A stretch of DNA of 64,000 nt from Candidatus Scalindua sp. (lineage in GTDB: Bacteria; Planctomycetota; Brocadiia; Brocadiales; Scalinduaceae): the NCBI GenBank assembly GCA_021777035.1, contig JAIQZR010000147.1, forward strand, positions 1 through 64,000. Direction: 5' to 3'. Under the pieces are notes generated by a model. That model was not told where the DNA came from and made no database searches. It saw only the letters and a program-made list of their open reading frames with translations. Every line of letters begins with the position of its first letter. Within the stretch, counting starts at the first letter, position 1. A program made the position numbers and the translations under genes. Shown here piece by piece: positions 55,199 through 61,880 of this stretch.

Positions 55199-55531
55199 AT
55201 GAAGATACCCAGTATGAATATTATAATCACGATTGCCACTATTTTCGTTTCCACAGGAATTGTCGCATTTTTCCCTTCTACAAAAGCAAAGTTTTATGTA
55301 TTTGGAGTCGGAGTGACTATTATTTTTTGGATTTGGCTTATAAATTATACAAATCATTGCGGTGCCCCTAATAACAAACAATTCAATGGAATCACTTTAG
55401 ATAATTGTGAAATATCTAATTGCGATACCGGAATAAGTACTCCTGAAAGTGCGAATATAAAAATGAAAAACACTAAAATGAAAAACAATGAGACTGCCAT
55501 AGAAGTGAGGAATAATAAATCTAACAAATAG
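55199..55531 (+). CDS. Cassette 1: small two-helix membrane protein
   Basis: The frame opens earlier at a TTG (55139), but AGAAGGTAG before ATG 55199 selects a 110-residue product. It has two adjacent hydrophobic segments (about 5-26 and 30-48) and a hydrophilic C-terminal half rich in Asn, Lys and Thr with NNKQFNGITLDNCEISNCD, which resembles a short beta-helix-like turn repeat. The stop codon lies within the attC (TAG after CTAACAAA). Not recognised. Confidence 0.6.
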   Translation: MKIPSMNIIITIATIFVSTGIVAFFPSTKAKFYVFGVGVTIIFWIWLINYTNHCGAPNNKQFNGITLDNCEISNCDTGISTPESANIKMKNTKMKNNETAIEVRNNKSNK

Positions 55532-55623
55532 ATAGACATTGACTCGAAATTGCACTTGTAGTTAGCCTTATTGCTTTCTTTACTCATGTGTTATTCTCTC
55601 GCATGTCATCTCAATCGTTAGGT
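55519..55623 (+). other. attC site 1
   Basis: R'' ATCTAAC (55519-55525) and R' GTTAGGT (55617-55623) flank about 105 bases whose ends are complementary with mismatches (AGAT-GACAT type pairing), the hallmark of a folding attC. Confidence 0.75.
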
Positions 55624-55642
55624 TTCCCTGAATGGAGGAAAT

Positions 55643-56227
55643 ATGAGTTCACTATATGTAAGCAATCCTTTCTTACAACAACCTCGACACCAGATATTCG
55701 TGAGCTATCACCACTCAGCTTATGATCAACCTTATCGAAACCACTTTGAGAATCTCTTTGCGAATATCCATGATATAATAGTATCAAAATCGGTTCAAAT
55801 TGGCGAGATAGCCCCAAACATTCAAACAGAAACCATACGACAGAAAATAAGGGATGAATACTTGAGAGACTCAACGGTTACGGTAGTGCTCATCGGTGCT
55901 GAAACATGGAAGCGGAAGCATGTTGACTGGGAAATAGGGTCAAGCATTCGGCAAACCCAAAATAACCCAAGGTCTGGTTTGCTCGGAATTATTCTTCCCT
56001 CTTATCCCCGTAATGACCAGTCGAAGTACAACCCATACACGATACCGCCACGTTTGTATGACAATATCCAATGTGGGTTTGCAAAAATATATAACTGGAG
56101 CAATAATAACCCAGCATCCGTGCAAAAGTGGATTCACGAAGCATTTGAACGACGCAACAAAGTTACCCCAGACAACTCTTTTCCAAACTTTGTGAATAAC
56201 CGGACTGGCGAAAGGTGGCAGAAATGA
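55643..56227 (+). CDS. Cassette 2a: TIR-like domain protein (ThsB/DUF1863-like)
   Basis: This 194-residue protein starts with ATG preceded by GGAGG. It contains QIFVSYHHSAYD, then IRQKIRDEYLRDSTVTVVLIGAETWKRKHVDWEI; residues 18-130 match the MTH538 TIR-like domain found in Thoeris ThsB and related NAD-derived-signal producers, with the candidate catalytic Glu E97 in DWEI. The gene overlaps the next one by ATGA, so both are translated together. TIR proteins in bacteria act in anti-phage signalling or NAD depletion; function here is inferred. Confidence 0.8.
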   Translation: MSSLYVSNPFLQQPRHQIFVSYHHSAYDQPYRNHFENLFANIHDIIVSKSVQIGEIAPNIQTETIRQKIRDEYLRDSTVTVVLIGAETWKRKHVDWEIGSSIRQTQNNPRSGLLGIILPSYPRNDQSKYNPYTIPPRLYDNIQCGFAKIYNWSNNNPASVQKWIHEAFERRNKVTPDNSFPNFVNNRTGERWQK

Positions 56228-56697
56228 AATGGCGGAAATGGTTAGAAAATTGGGATATGACTTCGTTGAAAATCAACGCTTCTTTCCTGGAGATGGAATG
56301 GAAACCACAAGATGAAGACAAGGCTGCTGCGTGGGAGTTGTATATAGAACTGCTTACACGTATTACAACTCAACCACTTGACCCCGAGCATGGTGACGAA
56401 AAAACAGCACTTGATAGTGTTTATTCTTTGTTTTTAATCACTCGACAAGTACTAAAGAACAATACACGGAACTGCACGGAGTTCACAAAGATTGCAATTG
56501 TGGTATTGAATCAAGTCATCCGCCCGTTTACAGCGAAGTGGCATCGTCTCTGCTTACAGGATATTTTTAAGAAACCGGAGAAATGTGTCGAGTTTAGGAA
56601 GGAATTAGAAACACTACAGACGACTCTACGGAAATATACGAAGATGCTGGCTGATATGGCAGGGGTTGAAGATTTGACAATTTTAGAAGAAACCTAA
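56224..56697 (+). CDS. Cassette 2b: helical partner of the TIR-like protein
   Basis: The ATG at 56224 gives an ATGA overlap with the TIR gene stop (157 residues); GTG at 56215 is a weaker alternative. The sequence is alpha-helical with Trp-rich N-terminus (KWRKWLENW) and ends VEDLTILEET; no known domain is recognised. It lies in the same cassette and has no ThsA hallmark (no SIR2 or SLOG domain), so if this pair is a defence system it differs from canonical Thoeris. Could be a binding or inhibitory partner or an effector. Confidence 0.7.
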   Translation: MKWRKWLENWDMTSLKINASFLEMEWKPQDEDKAAAWELYIELLTRITTQPLDPEHGDEKTALDSVYSLFLITRQVLKNNTRNCTEFTKIAIVVLNQVIRPFTAKWHRLCLQDIFKKPEKCVEFRKELETLQTTLRKYTKMLADMAGVEDLTILEET

Positions 56698-56820
56698 CAA
56701 ATCAGTGGAGCCAACCCCTCCGCCATTTGCGATTCGATTATTTTCAGGCTCTTTGTTTATCTTATTTTTTTATCTATTATTTTATTTGCCAAACGGGGTT
56801 GCTCACCTCAGACGTTAGAA
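56692..56820 (+). other. attC site 2 (type A)
   Basis: R'' ACCTAAC at 56692-56698 and R' GTTAGAA at 56814-56820. The 129-bp body is nearly identical to attC 5 and 6 (AGCCAACCCCTC at the start, GGGGTTGCTCACCTC near the end, complementary). Confidence 0.85.
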
Positions 56821-56860
56821 AATTGCTTTTTCACCATTTTTTTTAAAAGAGGAGAATAAA

Positions 56861-57670
56861 ATGACGGATGAGTATATTGTAGGAGAAGATGAAATTGTAA
56901 GGGCATTATGGGCTGTATCAGCTTCTAATGAAGATATTGATAACTATGCCGGAACACTGCAAATTGGTTCTGCAAGTGCTATGGGCCCAGCACCAGGTGT
57001 TGAAGACACTGAGGCTAGGTTTCGTACATTTTATTCTCTTGGGAGAAATATTCGTTTAAGAAATTACCCTGAAAAGTTACACTTTGCTTATCCTGATTTC
57101 AACAAGGCGGACTATGGCAATGGGATTGTTTATGGAAGTATTATTATTGGAGAAGATCATTGGCAGTGGCGTAATATTTTGGCTAGTGAATTAGGAAACC
57201 CAAGTGGTCTAGAAGCAAGGTTTCGAGCAGTTTATGATTGGGCCAAACACCATAGTTATGGAGGTGGTATGCCAAATATGCATCAAGCGGATTATGGAAA
57301 CGGTAAAGTATATGGGACAATTTTGTTTTCTCAAGAATCATTAGAATGGAAAAATGTATCCAAAAACCAGTTAGGAAACCCTTCTGATGTCGGGGAACGT
57401 TTTAAAGCGGTACATAGCTTTGCATCAAATAATGGTTATCCAGCAGGCTTTCCAAATTTTCATCAAGCAGATTATGGAGATGGTACGGTCTATGGAATAT
57501 TACTTTTTAAGCCAGGATATGCAAAAAAAATTGATATAAACTTTTCAGTTTGTAATGTTTTAGGGAGTAGCTATAATTTTGAAGATCAAATTGCAGCAAC
57601 TCCTTATGGATCTCTTTTTATTCCAGGTCTTGATGCAGGAAGTCCTCAACTTACGATTCCTGTTCCTTAG
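56861..57670 (+). CDS. Cassette 3: repeat protein with three HQADYGNG-type repeats
   Basis: This 269-residue soluble protein has AGAGGAG before its ATG. Three repeats of about 60 residues span 48-225, each with ARFRxxY at the start and a (F/M)PNxHQADYGNG(K/T)VYGxxLF core. A short unrelated tail follows. The repeats recall LGFP-like modules, but I cannot assign a family. No signal peptide. Possibly a binding module or part of a toxin; not inferred further. Confidence 0.65.
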   Translation: MTDEYIVGEDEIVRALWAVSASNEDIDNYAGTLQIGSASAMGPAPGVEDTEARFRTFYSLGRNIRLRNYPEKLHFAYPDFNKADYGNGIVYGSIIIGEDHWQWRNILASELGNPSGLEARFRAVYDWAKHHSYGGGMPNMHQADYGNGKVYGTILFSQESLEWKNVSKNQLGNPSDVGERFKAVHSFASNNGYPAGFPNFHQADYGDGTVYGILLFKPGYAKKIDINFSVCNVLGSSYNFEDQIAATPYGSLFIPGLDAGSPQLTIPVP

Positions 57671-57713
57671 AAAAACTTTAGAAGCAGACATTGAAAATAT
57701 ATTGGCACTGGGG

Positions 57714-57801
57714 TCAAACCTTGATTTGTGATTAGTGTTGTAAATCTGTATTTATTGTTGACAAATATTGACAAAGCTAATAGAAATAGTGACTATTAAA
57801 A
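57714..57801 (+). repeat. Pre-attC block, cassette 3
   Basis: Contains GGGGTCAAACCTTGATTTG and TTGACA at 57758-57763, ending directly at the attC. Nearly the same block is found at the end of cassettes 6 and 9, and a shorter version at cassettes 4/5, 5 and 8. Confidence 0.75.
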
Positions 57802-57927
57802 ACCTAACAAATCACTGGAGGTGACGCCTTTATCTCTTGCGATTTCTACATCTTTGGATTTGTTATTTATTTTATTTTTATTCATAGTTTTTTGTGCCAT
57901 ACGGCACGCCTCACCTCAACGTTAGGC
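57802..57927 (+). other. attC site 3 (type B)
   Basis: R'' ACCTAAC (57802-57808), R' GTTAGGC (57921-57927); the arms GGAGGTGACGCC and GGCACGCCTCACCT pair imperfectly. Closely similar to attC 9. Confidence 0.85.
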
Positions 57928-57954
57928 GTCAAAACCTATTATAGGGAGATGATT

Positions 57955-58143
57955 ATGGGTAGAAGTAAAAGTAGTTCCGATCTAAAATCTGGTTATCGGT
58001 GGTGTCCACATTGTGATGGATGGACTGTATGTAAATGTGGAACATGTGGTACTGTTCTTCGTAATCCTGCTGGCAATGAAACTTTGACTGAAGGCATTTG
58101 TAAGGTTTGTCATGGCGCAGGTCAGATTGCAGATACGCAATGA
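57955..58143 (+). CDS. Cassette 4: zinc-ribbon small protein
   Basis: The ATG at 57955 is preceded by AGGGAG and gives 62 residues; an upstream in-frame ATG lies within the attC. Four cysteine pairs are present (CPHC, CKC/CGTC, CKVCHG), indicating one or two zinc ribbons. The second half ends ICKVCHGAGQ, like DnaJ-type CxxCxGxG. A nucleic-acid or protein-binding role is plausible. Confidence 0.6.
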   Translation: MGRSKSSSDLKSGYRWCPHCDGWTVCKCGTCGTVLRNPAGNETLTEGICKVCHGAGQIADTQ

Positions 58144-58150
58144 TAAGCGT

Positions 58151-58225
58151 ATGAGGGGAATGAAGGCAAAAAAGAAGAAAGTTCAGGTTGACCATTATAG
58201 AATCAAAAGTAATATAATATTCTAA
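58151..58225 (+). CDS. Possible 24-codon basic micro-ORF
   Basis: The frame ATG AGG GGA ATG AAG... reads MRGMKAKKKKVQVDHYRIKSN and ends in TAA inside the inverse core TTCTAAC. Many cassette genes end like this, but the frame is short and unproven. Confidence 0.25.
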   Translation: MRGMKAKKKKVQVDHYRIKSNIIF

Positions 58226-58320
58226 CAAGTCGCTAAAGCTGAAGAATGGGGTCAATTCATTATTGTTGACAAGTACATTTAATTTCTAAAAAGAATAGAA
58301 ACGATTAAAAGCCTATAAAA
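58220..58320 (+). other. Broken attC remnant between cassettes 4 and 5
   Basis: TTCTAAC at 58220-58226 followed by AAGTCGCTAAAGCTG looks like the start of an attC, but it runs into a copy of the pre-attC block (TTGACA near 58265) and a decayed GCCTAT at 58311-58316, with no R' core before the next gene. Two attC ends seem joined by deletion, so cassettes 4 and 5 now move as one. Confidence 0.6.
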
Positions 58321-58335
58321 TATTATAGAAAAATC

Positions 58336-58659
58336 ATGAGCTGGGAAGCAAACATAGGAGAATATCATAGAAAAACCAAGGGCTGGAAAGCGAGTCCATA
58401 TGTCCAAACATACATGTATACATTTCGTTGCTCCAGTTGTGATCATGAATGGATTGCTATAGTTGATGAACTTTCATTGCAGAGACTACCATGTTGCAGA
58501 TGGAATGCTTTAGCGGGTCAACATTGTCCTATGGGATGTACTCATCTACCATGGTACATTCGTCTTTTTACAAAGCGAGAAGAAGGTTATGGCAGGGGAA
58601 TTTCAAAGGAACATGTTGAAACAGGTAAAAAATATGGCAAAAAAGATTGTTTCGTTTAG
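58336..58659 (+). CDS. Cassette 5: Cys-rich hypothetical protein
   Basis: This is a 107-residue protein with cysteine clusters CSSC, CC and C...C plus CTHL, consistent with a zinc-ribbon core (FRCSSCDHEWIA, later QHCPMGCTHL). No signal peptide. No good ribosome-binding site before the ATG. Similar in kind to, but not the same as, the cassette 4 product. Confidence 0.55.
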   Translation: MSWEANIGEYHRKTKGWKASPYVQTYMYTFRCSSCDHEWIAIVDELSLQRLPCCRWNALAGQHCPMGCTHLPWYIRLFTKREEGYGRGISKEHVETGKKYGKKDCFV

Positions 58660-58754
58660 TTAGAGGAAAATACCACATTAATCAGGGAGCACTATACCTA
58701 TTTAATTGCTTTATAAGAATACGAAAGCTAAGATTATGTCCGGAAGAAAAAGAA

Positions 58755-58813
58755 TATGGCCTTTATTGTTGACATGTGCTTTCAACTTCTAAAAGAAATA
58801 GTAATGATTAAAT
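58755..58813 (+). repeat. Pre-attC block, cassette 5
   Basis: TTTATTGTTGACA followed by about 40 bases to the attC start, matching the spacing in the other cassettes. Confidence 0.7.
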
Positions 58814-58938
58814 GCCTAACAAAACAGTGGAGCCAACCCCTCTGTCATTTGCGATTCGATTATTTTTAGTCTCTTTGTTTATCTTATTTTTGTCTATTAT
58901 TTTATTGCCATACGGGGTTGCTCACCTCGACGTTAGGC
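58814..58938 (+). other. attC site 5 (type A)
   Basis: R'' GCCTAAC (58814-58820) and R' GTTAGGC (58932-58938) bound a 125-bp body that is nearly identical to attC 2 and 6. Confidence 0.88.
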
Positions 58939-58954
58939 CATCAAGGAAGATCAA

Positions 58955-59269
58955 ATGAATCGCAAAATCGGAGTTCATATTCTTTGTTTATTGTTCGTCC
59001 TTTTCTTAACCTCATGCGGAGGTTCTAAACGCGACCAACTCGTCGGAAAATGGGAGCTGCAAGGAAAGGAGTGGCAGGAAATTTTAGAACTGTACGAGGA
59101 CGGCAGTTATCGAATTAACACCAGTAGCGGCTGGAACACCGGTGAGTGGCGGCTAGTTGACGATGAACATATGGCGCTCGGCAAGCATATCAATGACTTC
59201 TCGTTCGATCAGGGGGATTTGATCCTTGTAGATGTCAAGGGCGTGAAGTATCGCTACGTAAGAAAATGA
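58955..59269 (+). CDS. Cassette 6: small lipoprotein
   Basis: This is a 104-residue lipoprotein, with AAGGAAG before the ATG and a lipobox LTSC at about residues 18-21. The mature domain (KRDQLVGKWEL ... GDLILVDVKGVKYRYVRK) resembles a small beta-barrel of the lipocalin-like or DUF-type stress lipoprotein kind. GC is higher than neighbours. Confidence 0.7.
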   Translation: MNRKIGVHILCLLFVLFLTSCGGSKRDQLVGKWELQGKEWQEILELYEDGSYRINTSSGWNTGEWRLVDDEHMALGKHINDFSFDQGDLILVDVKGVKYRYVRK

Positions 59270-59545
59270 GAAATAGCGAATTCACCTTTAACTTGCTGGA
59301 AATGTGAAAAAAGCAGAAGTACGTTTCACGAGTTGACAAGCCAGACATGGTTTTTTAGGATGGAGACTTCTAAGGCTGGTGTCTTGAATAGTGAATAAGC
59401 AAAAGAATAAGCAAAAGTGGCTTCGCTCAAAAATAGTAGCGAAAGATGGTCACTCCTTGATTTTTGATTAGCACTGCAAATCTGTATTAAAGTATTTATT
59501 GTTGACAAATATTGATAAAGCCAATAGGAATAGTAATGATTAAAT
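59270..59545 (+). repeat. Cassette 6 tail with pre-attC block
   Basis: The block starts near 59455 (CCTTGATTTTTGATTAG) with TTGACA about 39 bases before the attC. The preceding stretch (59270-59454) shows no gene. Confidence 0.6.
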
Positions 59546-59672
59546 ACCTAACAAATCAGTAGAGCCAACCCCTCTGCCATTTGCGATTCAATTATTTCCA
59601 GGCTCCTTGTTTATTTTATTTTTATCTATTATTTTATTTGCCAAACGGGGTTGCTCACCTCAGGCGTTATGT
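59546..59672 (+). other. attC site 6 (type A)
   Basis: R'' ACCTAAC (59546-59552), R' GTTATGT (59666-59672), the latter off consensus at one position. Same body as attC 2 and 5. Confidence 0.82.
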
Positions 59673-59696
59673 TTCTGAAATTAATGAATACATCAA

Positions 59697-60725
59697 ATGA
59701 AATGCATTTACTGTCTTGAAGACAAACCAAATAATTTCTTTGTGAAAACAGAACATGTCTTGCCACAATCATTTGGTAAATTTAAAAATAATCTCACACT
59801 TAATAAAGTAGTTTGTGACGAATGCAATGAATATTTTGGAAATAATCTGGAAATTTCATTAGGTCGTGATACTCTTGAAGGAATGTCAAGATTTGAGCAT
59901 AAAGTAAAAAATAAACATGAATTTAAATCATCAGGTAAAAAAAACAGAATAAATATCAAAGTAGACGAAGGTCCTTTTAAAGGTGCTTATGCCTATCGAG
60001 AATATTCGGACTTGGAAGACAAGATAATAATCAAGCCAATTCCCCAAGTGGGTTTCAAAAAAGTTGACGCTCATAACTATGAGTATTTTCCTTTAGATAA
60101 GATTCCTGACAAACAATATTTAGAAAAGCATTTCTCACTTAATACACCAAAGCCGATTACGGTACTTGGTTGTACTGCTGCTGATGCACAAAAACATTTA
60201 TCTGAAAAGAACATTTCGTTATCATCAAACCCAGATGGTGAATTCTCACTTTCCGAGAAACCTTCTGATTGGGGCTGTGTAGTAACAGCAAGAATTGACC
60301 AAATTATATTCCGGTCAATTGCCAAGATTGCTTTCAATTATCTCACGTATTGGGCCGAACGAGATATTGGACAGGGATTTGTTTTTGATAGTTCATTTAA
60401 TCCTATAAGGAGATATATCCGTTTTGGTGAAAAAATATCTTTTCCATTTGTTGTGATTATTGAAAAAGCAATAATGTATGATGAACCCATAGTAGGAAAA
60501 AGAAAACTGGGGCACCTTATTACTCTTGATCAATCCAAAAACAAGTTGTCAATTGTTTCGGATGTGTCTTTGTTTAATTTTAATACATATTCAGTTCTAC
60601 TTGCCAAAGATAATAAATGGAAAAGTTTTAGTCTCCGAAAAGGGAATTTTTTTAATATTGCTAACAAAGAAGTTTTAGAATTAATACCTAGAGATATGAT
60701 TAGCGGTCAGGAAATAATCAATTAA
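59697..60725 (+). CDS. Cassette 7: HNH endonuclease
   Basis: This 342-residue protein has an N-terminal HNH motif: C3-x2-C6, EH(20)VLPQS, then VVCDECN with the second CxxC at 40 and 43 and catalytic or structural N44. About 280 further residues have no recognisable domain. HNH proteins in accessory cassettes often serve in restriction or phage defence. The start ATG lies 25 bases after the previous attC, without a good ribosome-binding site. Confidence 0.8.
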   Translation: MKCIYCLEDKPNNFFVKTEHVLPQSFGKFKNNLTLNKVVCDECNEYFGNNLEISLGRDTLEGMSRFEHKVKNKHEFKSSGKKNRINIKVDEGPFKGAYAYREYSDLEDKIIIKPIPQVGFKKVDAHNYEYFPLDKIPDKQYLEKHFSLNTPKPITVLGCTAADAQKHLSEKNISLSSNPDGEFSLSEKPSDWGCVVTARIDQIIFRSIAKIAFNYLTYWAERDIGQGFVFDSSFNPIRRYIRFGEKISFPFVVIIEKAIMYDEPIVGKRKLGHLITLDQSKNKLSIVSDVSLFNFNTYSVLLAKDNKWKSFSLRKGNFFNIANKEVLELIPRDMISGQEIIN

Positions 60726-60740
60726 TAATTAGAATGCAAA

Positions 60741-60800
60741 AGATAACAACGCTTCACATAATCGCAAAAAGACATGAGATATGTGAGTGAAACGTTAGGT
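60741..60800 (+). other. attC site 7 (short type)
   Basis: AGATAAC (60741-60747) and GTTAGGT (60794-60800) bound a 60-bp site whose arms AACGCTTCACAT and ATGTGAGTGAAACGTT pair. It lacks the long variable terminal loop of the other sites. Confidence 0.7.
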
Positions 60801-60821
60801 AATAAAAGAATATTAAATACC

Positions 60822-61220
60822 ATGAAGCTCAAGACAATTATTATTTCATTAGCGTTAGTAACAGCTGCTTTATCCATCTGGAAAACTGATGCTTTCCAGC
60901 GCCAATTTTACCCGAAAGATTATTGGCAGGAAAAAGTACAATCCTCTCAATCAGCTAAAGAATTTACCAGTGTAATGATACGAGACACGACGATTGAACT
61001 AAAAAAGCTTCTAATGACAGCAAAACTTGAAGTTGCTCAAGAAGTCAATCTTGCAAAATCTATGGATATGGATACCAATGAAGCAAAGAAAATAGCAGTT
61101 GAAGAAATAAAGGAAAAGATCAAAGTAATGCGTGAAGAAATTAAGATGATGCGTGAGCTACGTGAGGAGGAAGTACAAAAACTAGATCAAGCAAAAGAGA
61201 AATTGGCACAATATCAGTAA
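60822..61220 (+). CDS. Cassette 8: coiled-coil membrane-anchored or secreted protein
   Basis: The ATG at 60822 begins MKLKTIIISLALVTAALS, a signal or anchor; the longer frame from 60774 overlaps attC 7. The 132-residue product is then a Glu/Lys/Met-rich helix (EEIKEKIKVMREEIKMMREL). Not recognised. It could be an extracytoplasmic coiled coil. Confidence 0.6.
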   Translation: MKLKTIIISLALVTAALSIWKTDAFQRQFYPKDYWQEKVQSSQSAKEFTSVMIRDTTIELKKLLMTAKLEVAQEVNLAKSMDMDTNEAKKIAVEEIKEKIKVMREEIKMMRELREEEVQKLDQAKEKLAQYQ

Positions 61221-61232
61221 GATGCAAGAACA

Positions 61233-61294
61233 TGGTCAATTCTTTATTGTTGACATGTATTTTCAACTTCTAAAAGGAACAATAATTATTAAAA
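61233..61294 (+). repeat. Pre-attC block, cassette 8
   Basis: TTTATTGTTGACA followed by 40 bases to the attC, as in cassette 5. Confidence 0.7.
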
Positions 61295-61419
61295 ACATAA
61301 CAAGCGCATGAAGCCAACCACCAACAACTATGCGATTAAATATTTATTGAGGCTGCCGCTCTAAGCCTTTCTTGTTAGCATTACGTATAGGTGGTGGTTG
61401 CTTATGCGAGACGTTATAA
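61295..61419 (+). other. attC site 8 (type C)
   Basis: R'' ACATAAC (61295-61301), R' GTTATAA (61413-61419, off consensus). Arms AAGCGCATGAAGCCAACCACC and GTGGTTGCTTATGCG are complementary with mismatches; body distinct from types A and B. Confidence 0.75.
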
Positions 61420-61446
61420 ATATTTAAAAAGGATCTTGGAGTTAGA

Positions 61447-61668
61447 ATGATTAGAATATTGTCCTATGGGGAAAATTATCATCTACTAAGATCAAATGAT
61501 AATCTTTTTCATTATACAAACACTAAAACTGCATTCGAACATATATTACCGACCAAATCATTACGATTTAACTATTTGAACCAAACAAACGACCCCTTGG
61601 AATATAAATCATGTTGGTTGACACCGCTTATGCCAAAAAATCCAAATGCTGCTGGGGTCAAACCTTGA
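61447..61668 (+). pseudogene. Cassette 9: truncated DUF2971 gene
   Basis: The 73-residue product has the N-terminal DUF2971 signature (LFHYTNTKTAFEHIL, then LRFNYLNQTNDPLEY). Full DUF2971 proteins are several times longer. The frame runs into the pre-attC block and stops within GGGGTCAAACCTTGA, so the C-terminal part was lost in a rearrangement at that block. Members of DUF2971 are common in defence islands but their role is unclear. Confidence 0.75.
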
Positions 61669-61745
61669 TTTGTGATTAGTGTCATAAGTCTGTATTTATT
61701 GTTTACAAACATCGACAAAACTAATAGAAATAGGGACTACTAAAG
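61657..61745 (+). repeat. Pre-attC block, cassette 9
   Basis: Nearly identical to the block of cassette 3, including GGGGTCAAACCTTGATTTG. The TTGACA is mutated to TTTACA here. Confidence 0.75.
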
Positions 61746-61871
61746 ACCTAACCAGTCACTGGAGGTGACGCCTTTATCTCTTGCGTTTTTTGAGTTTTTA
61801 GATTCTTTGCTTATTTTATTTTTTCCCATTATTCTATACGCCATACGGCGCACCTCACCTCAGCGTTCGAC
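61746..61871 (+). other. attC site 9 (type B)
   Basis: R'' ACCTAAC (61746-61752), R' GTTCGAC (61865-61871, off consensus). Body nearly the same as attC 3. Confidence 0.8.
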
Positions 61872-61880
61872 AGATAAGAA

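Noticed and set aside
55643-56697. Canonical Thoeris system
   Set aside because: A ThsB-like protein is present, but no SIR2- or SLOG-bearing ThsA-like gene is found beside it.
56692-61871. The repeated units downstream of intI as a CRISPR array
   Set aside because: Repeats are over 100 bp, unequally spaced and separated by whole genes; their ends match attC cores.
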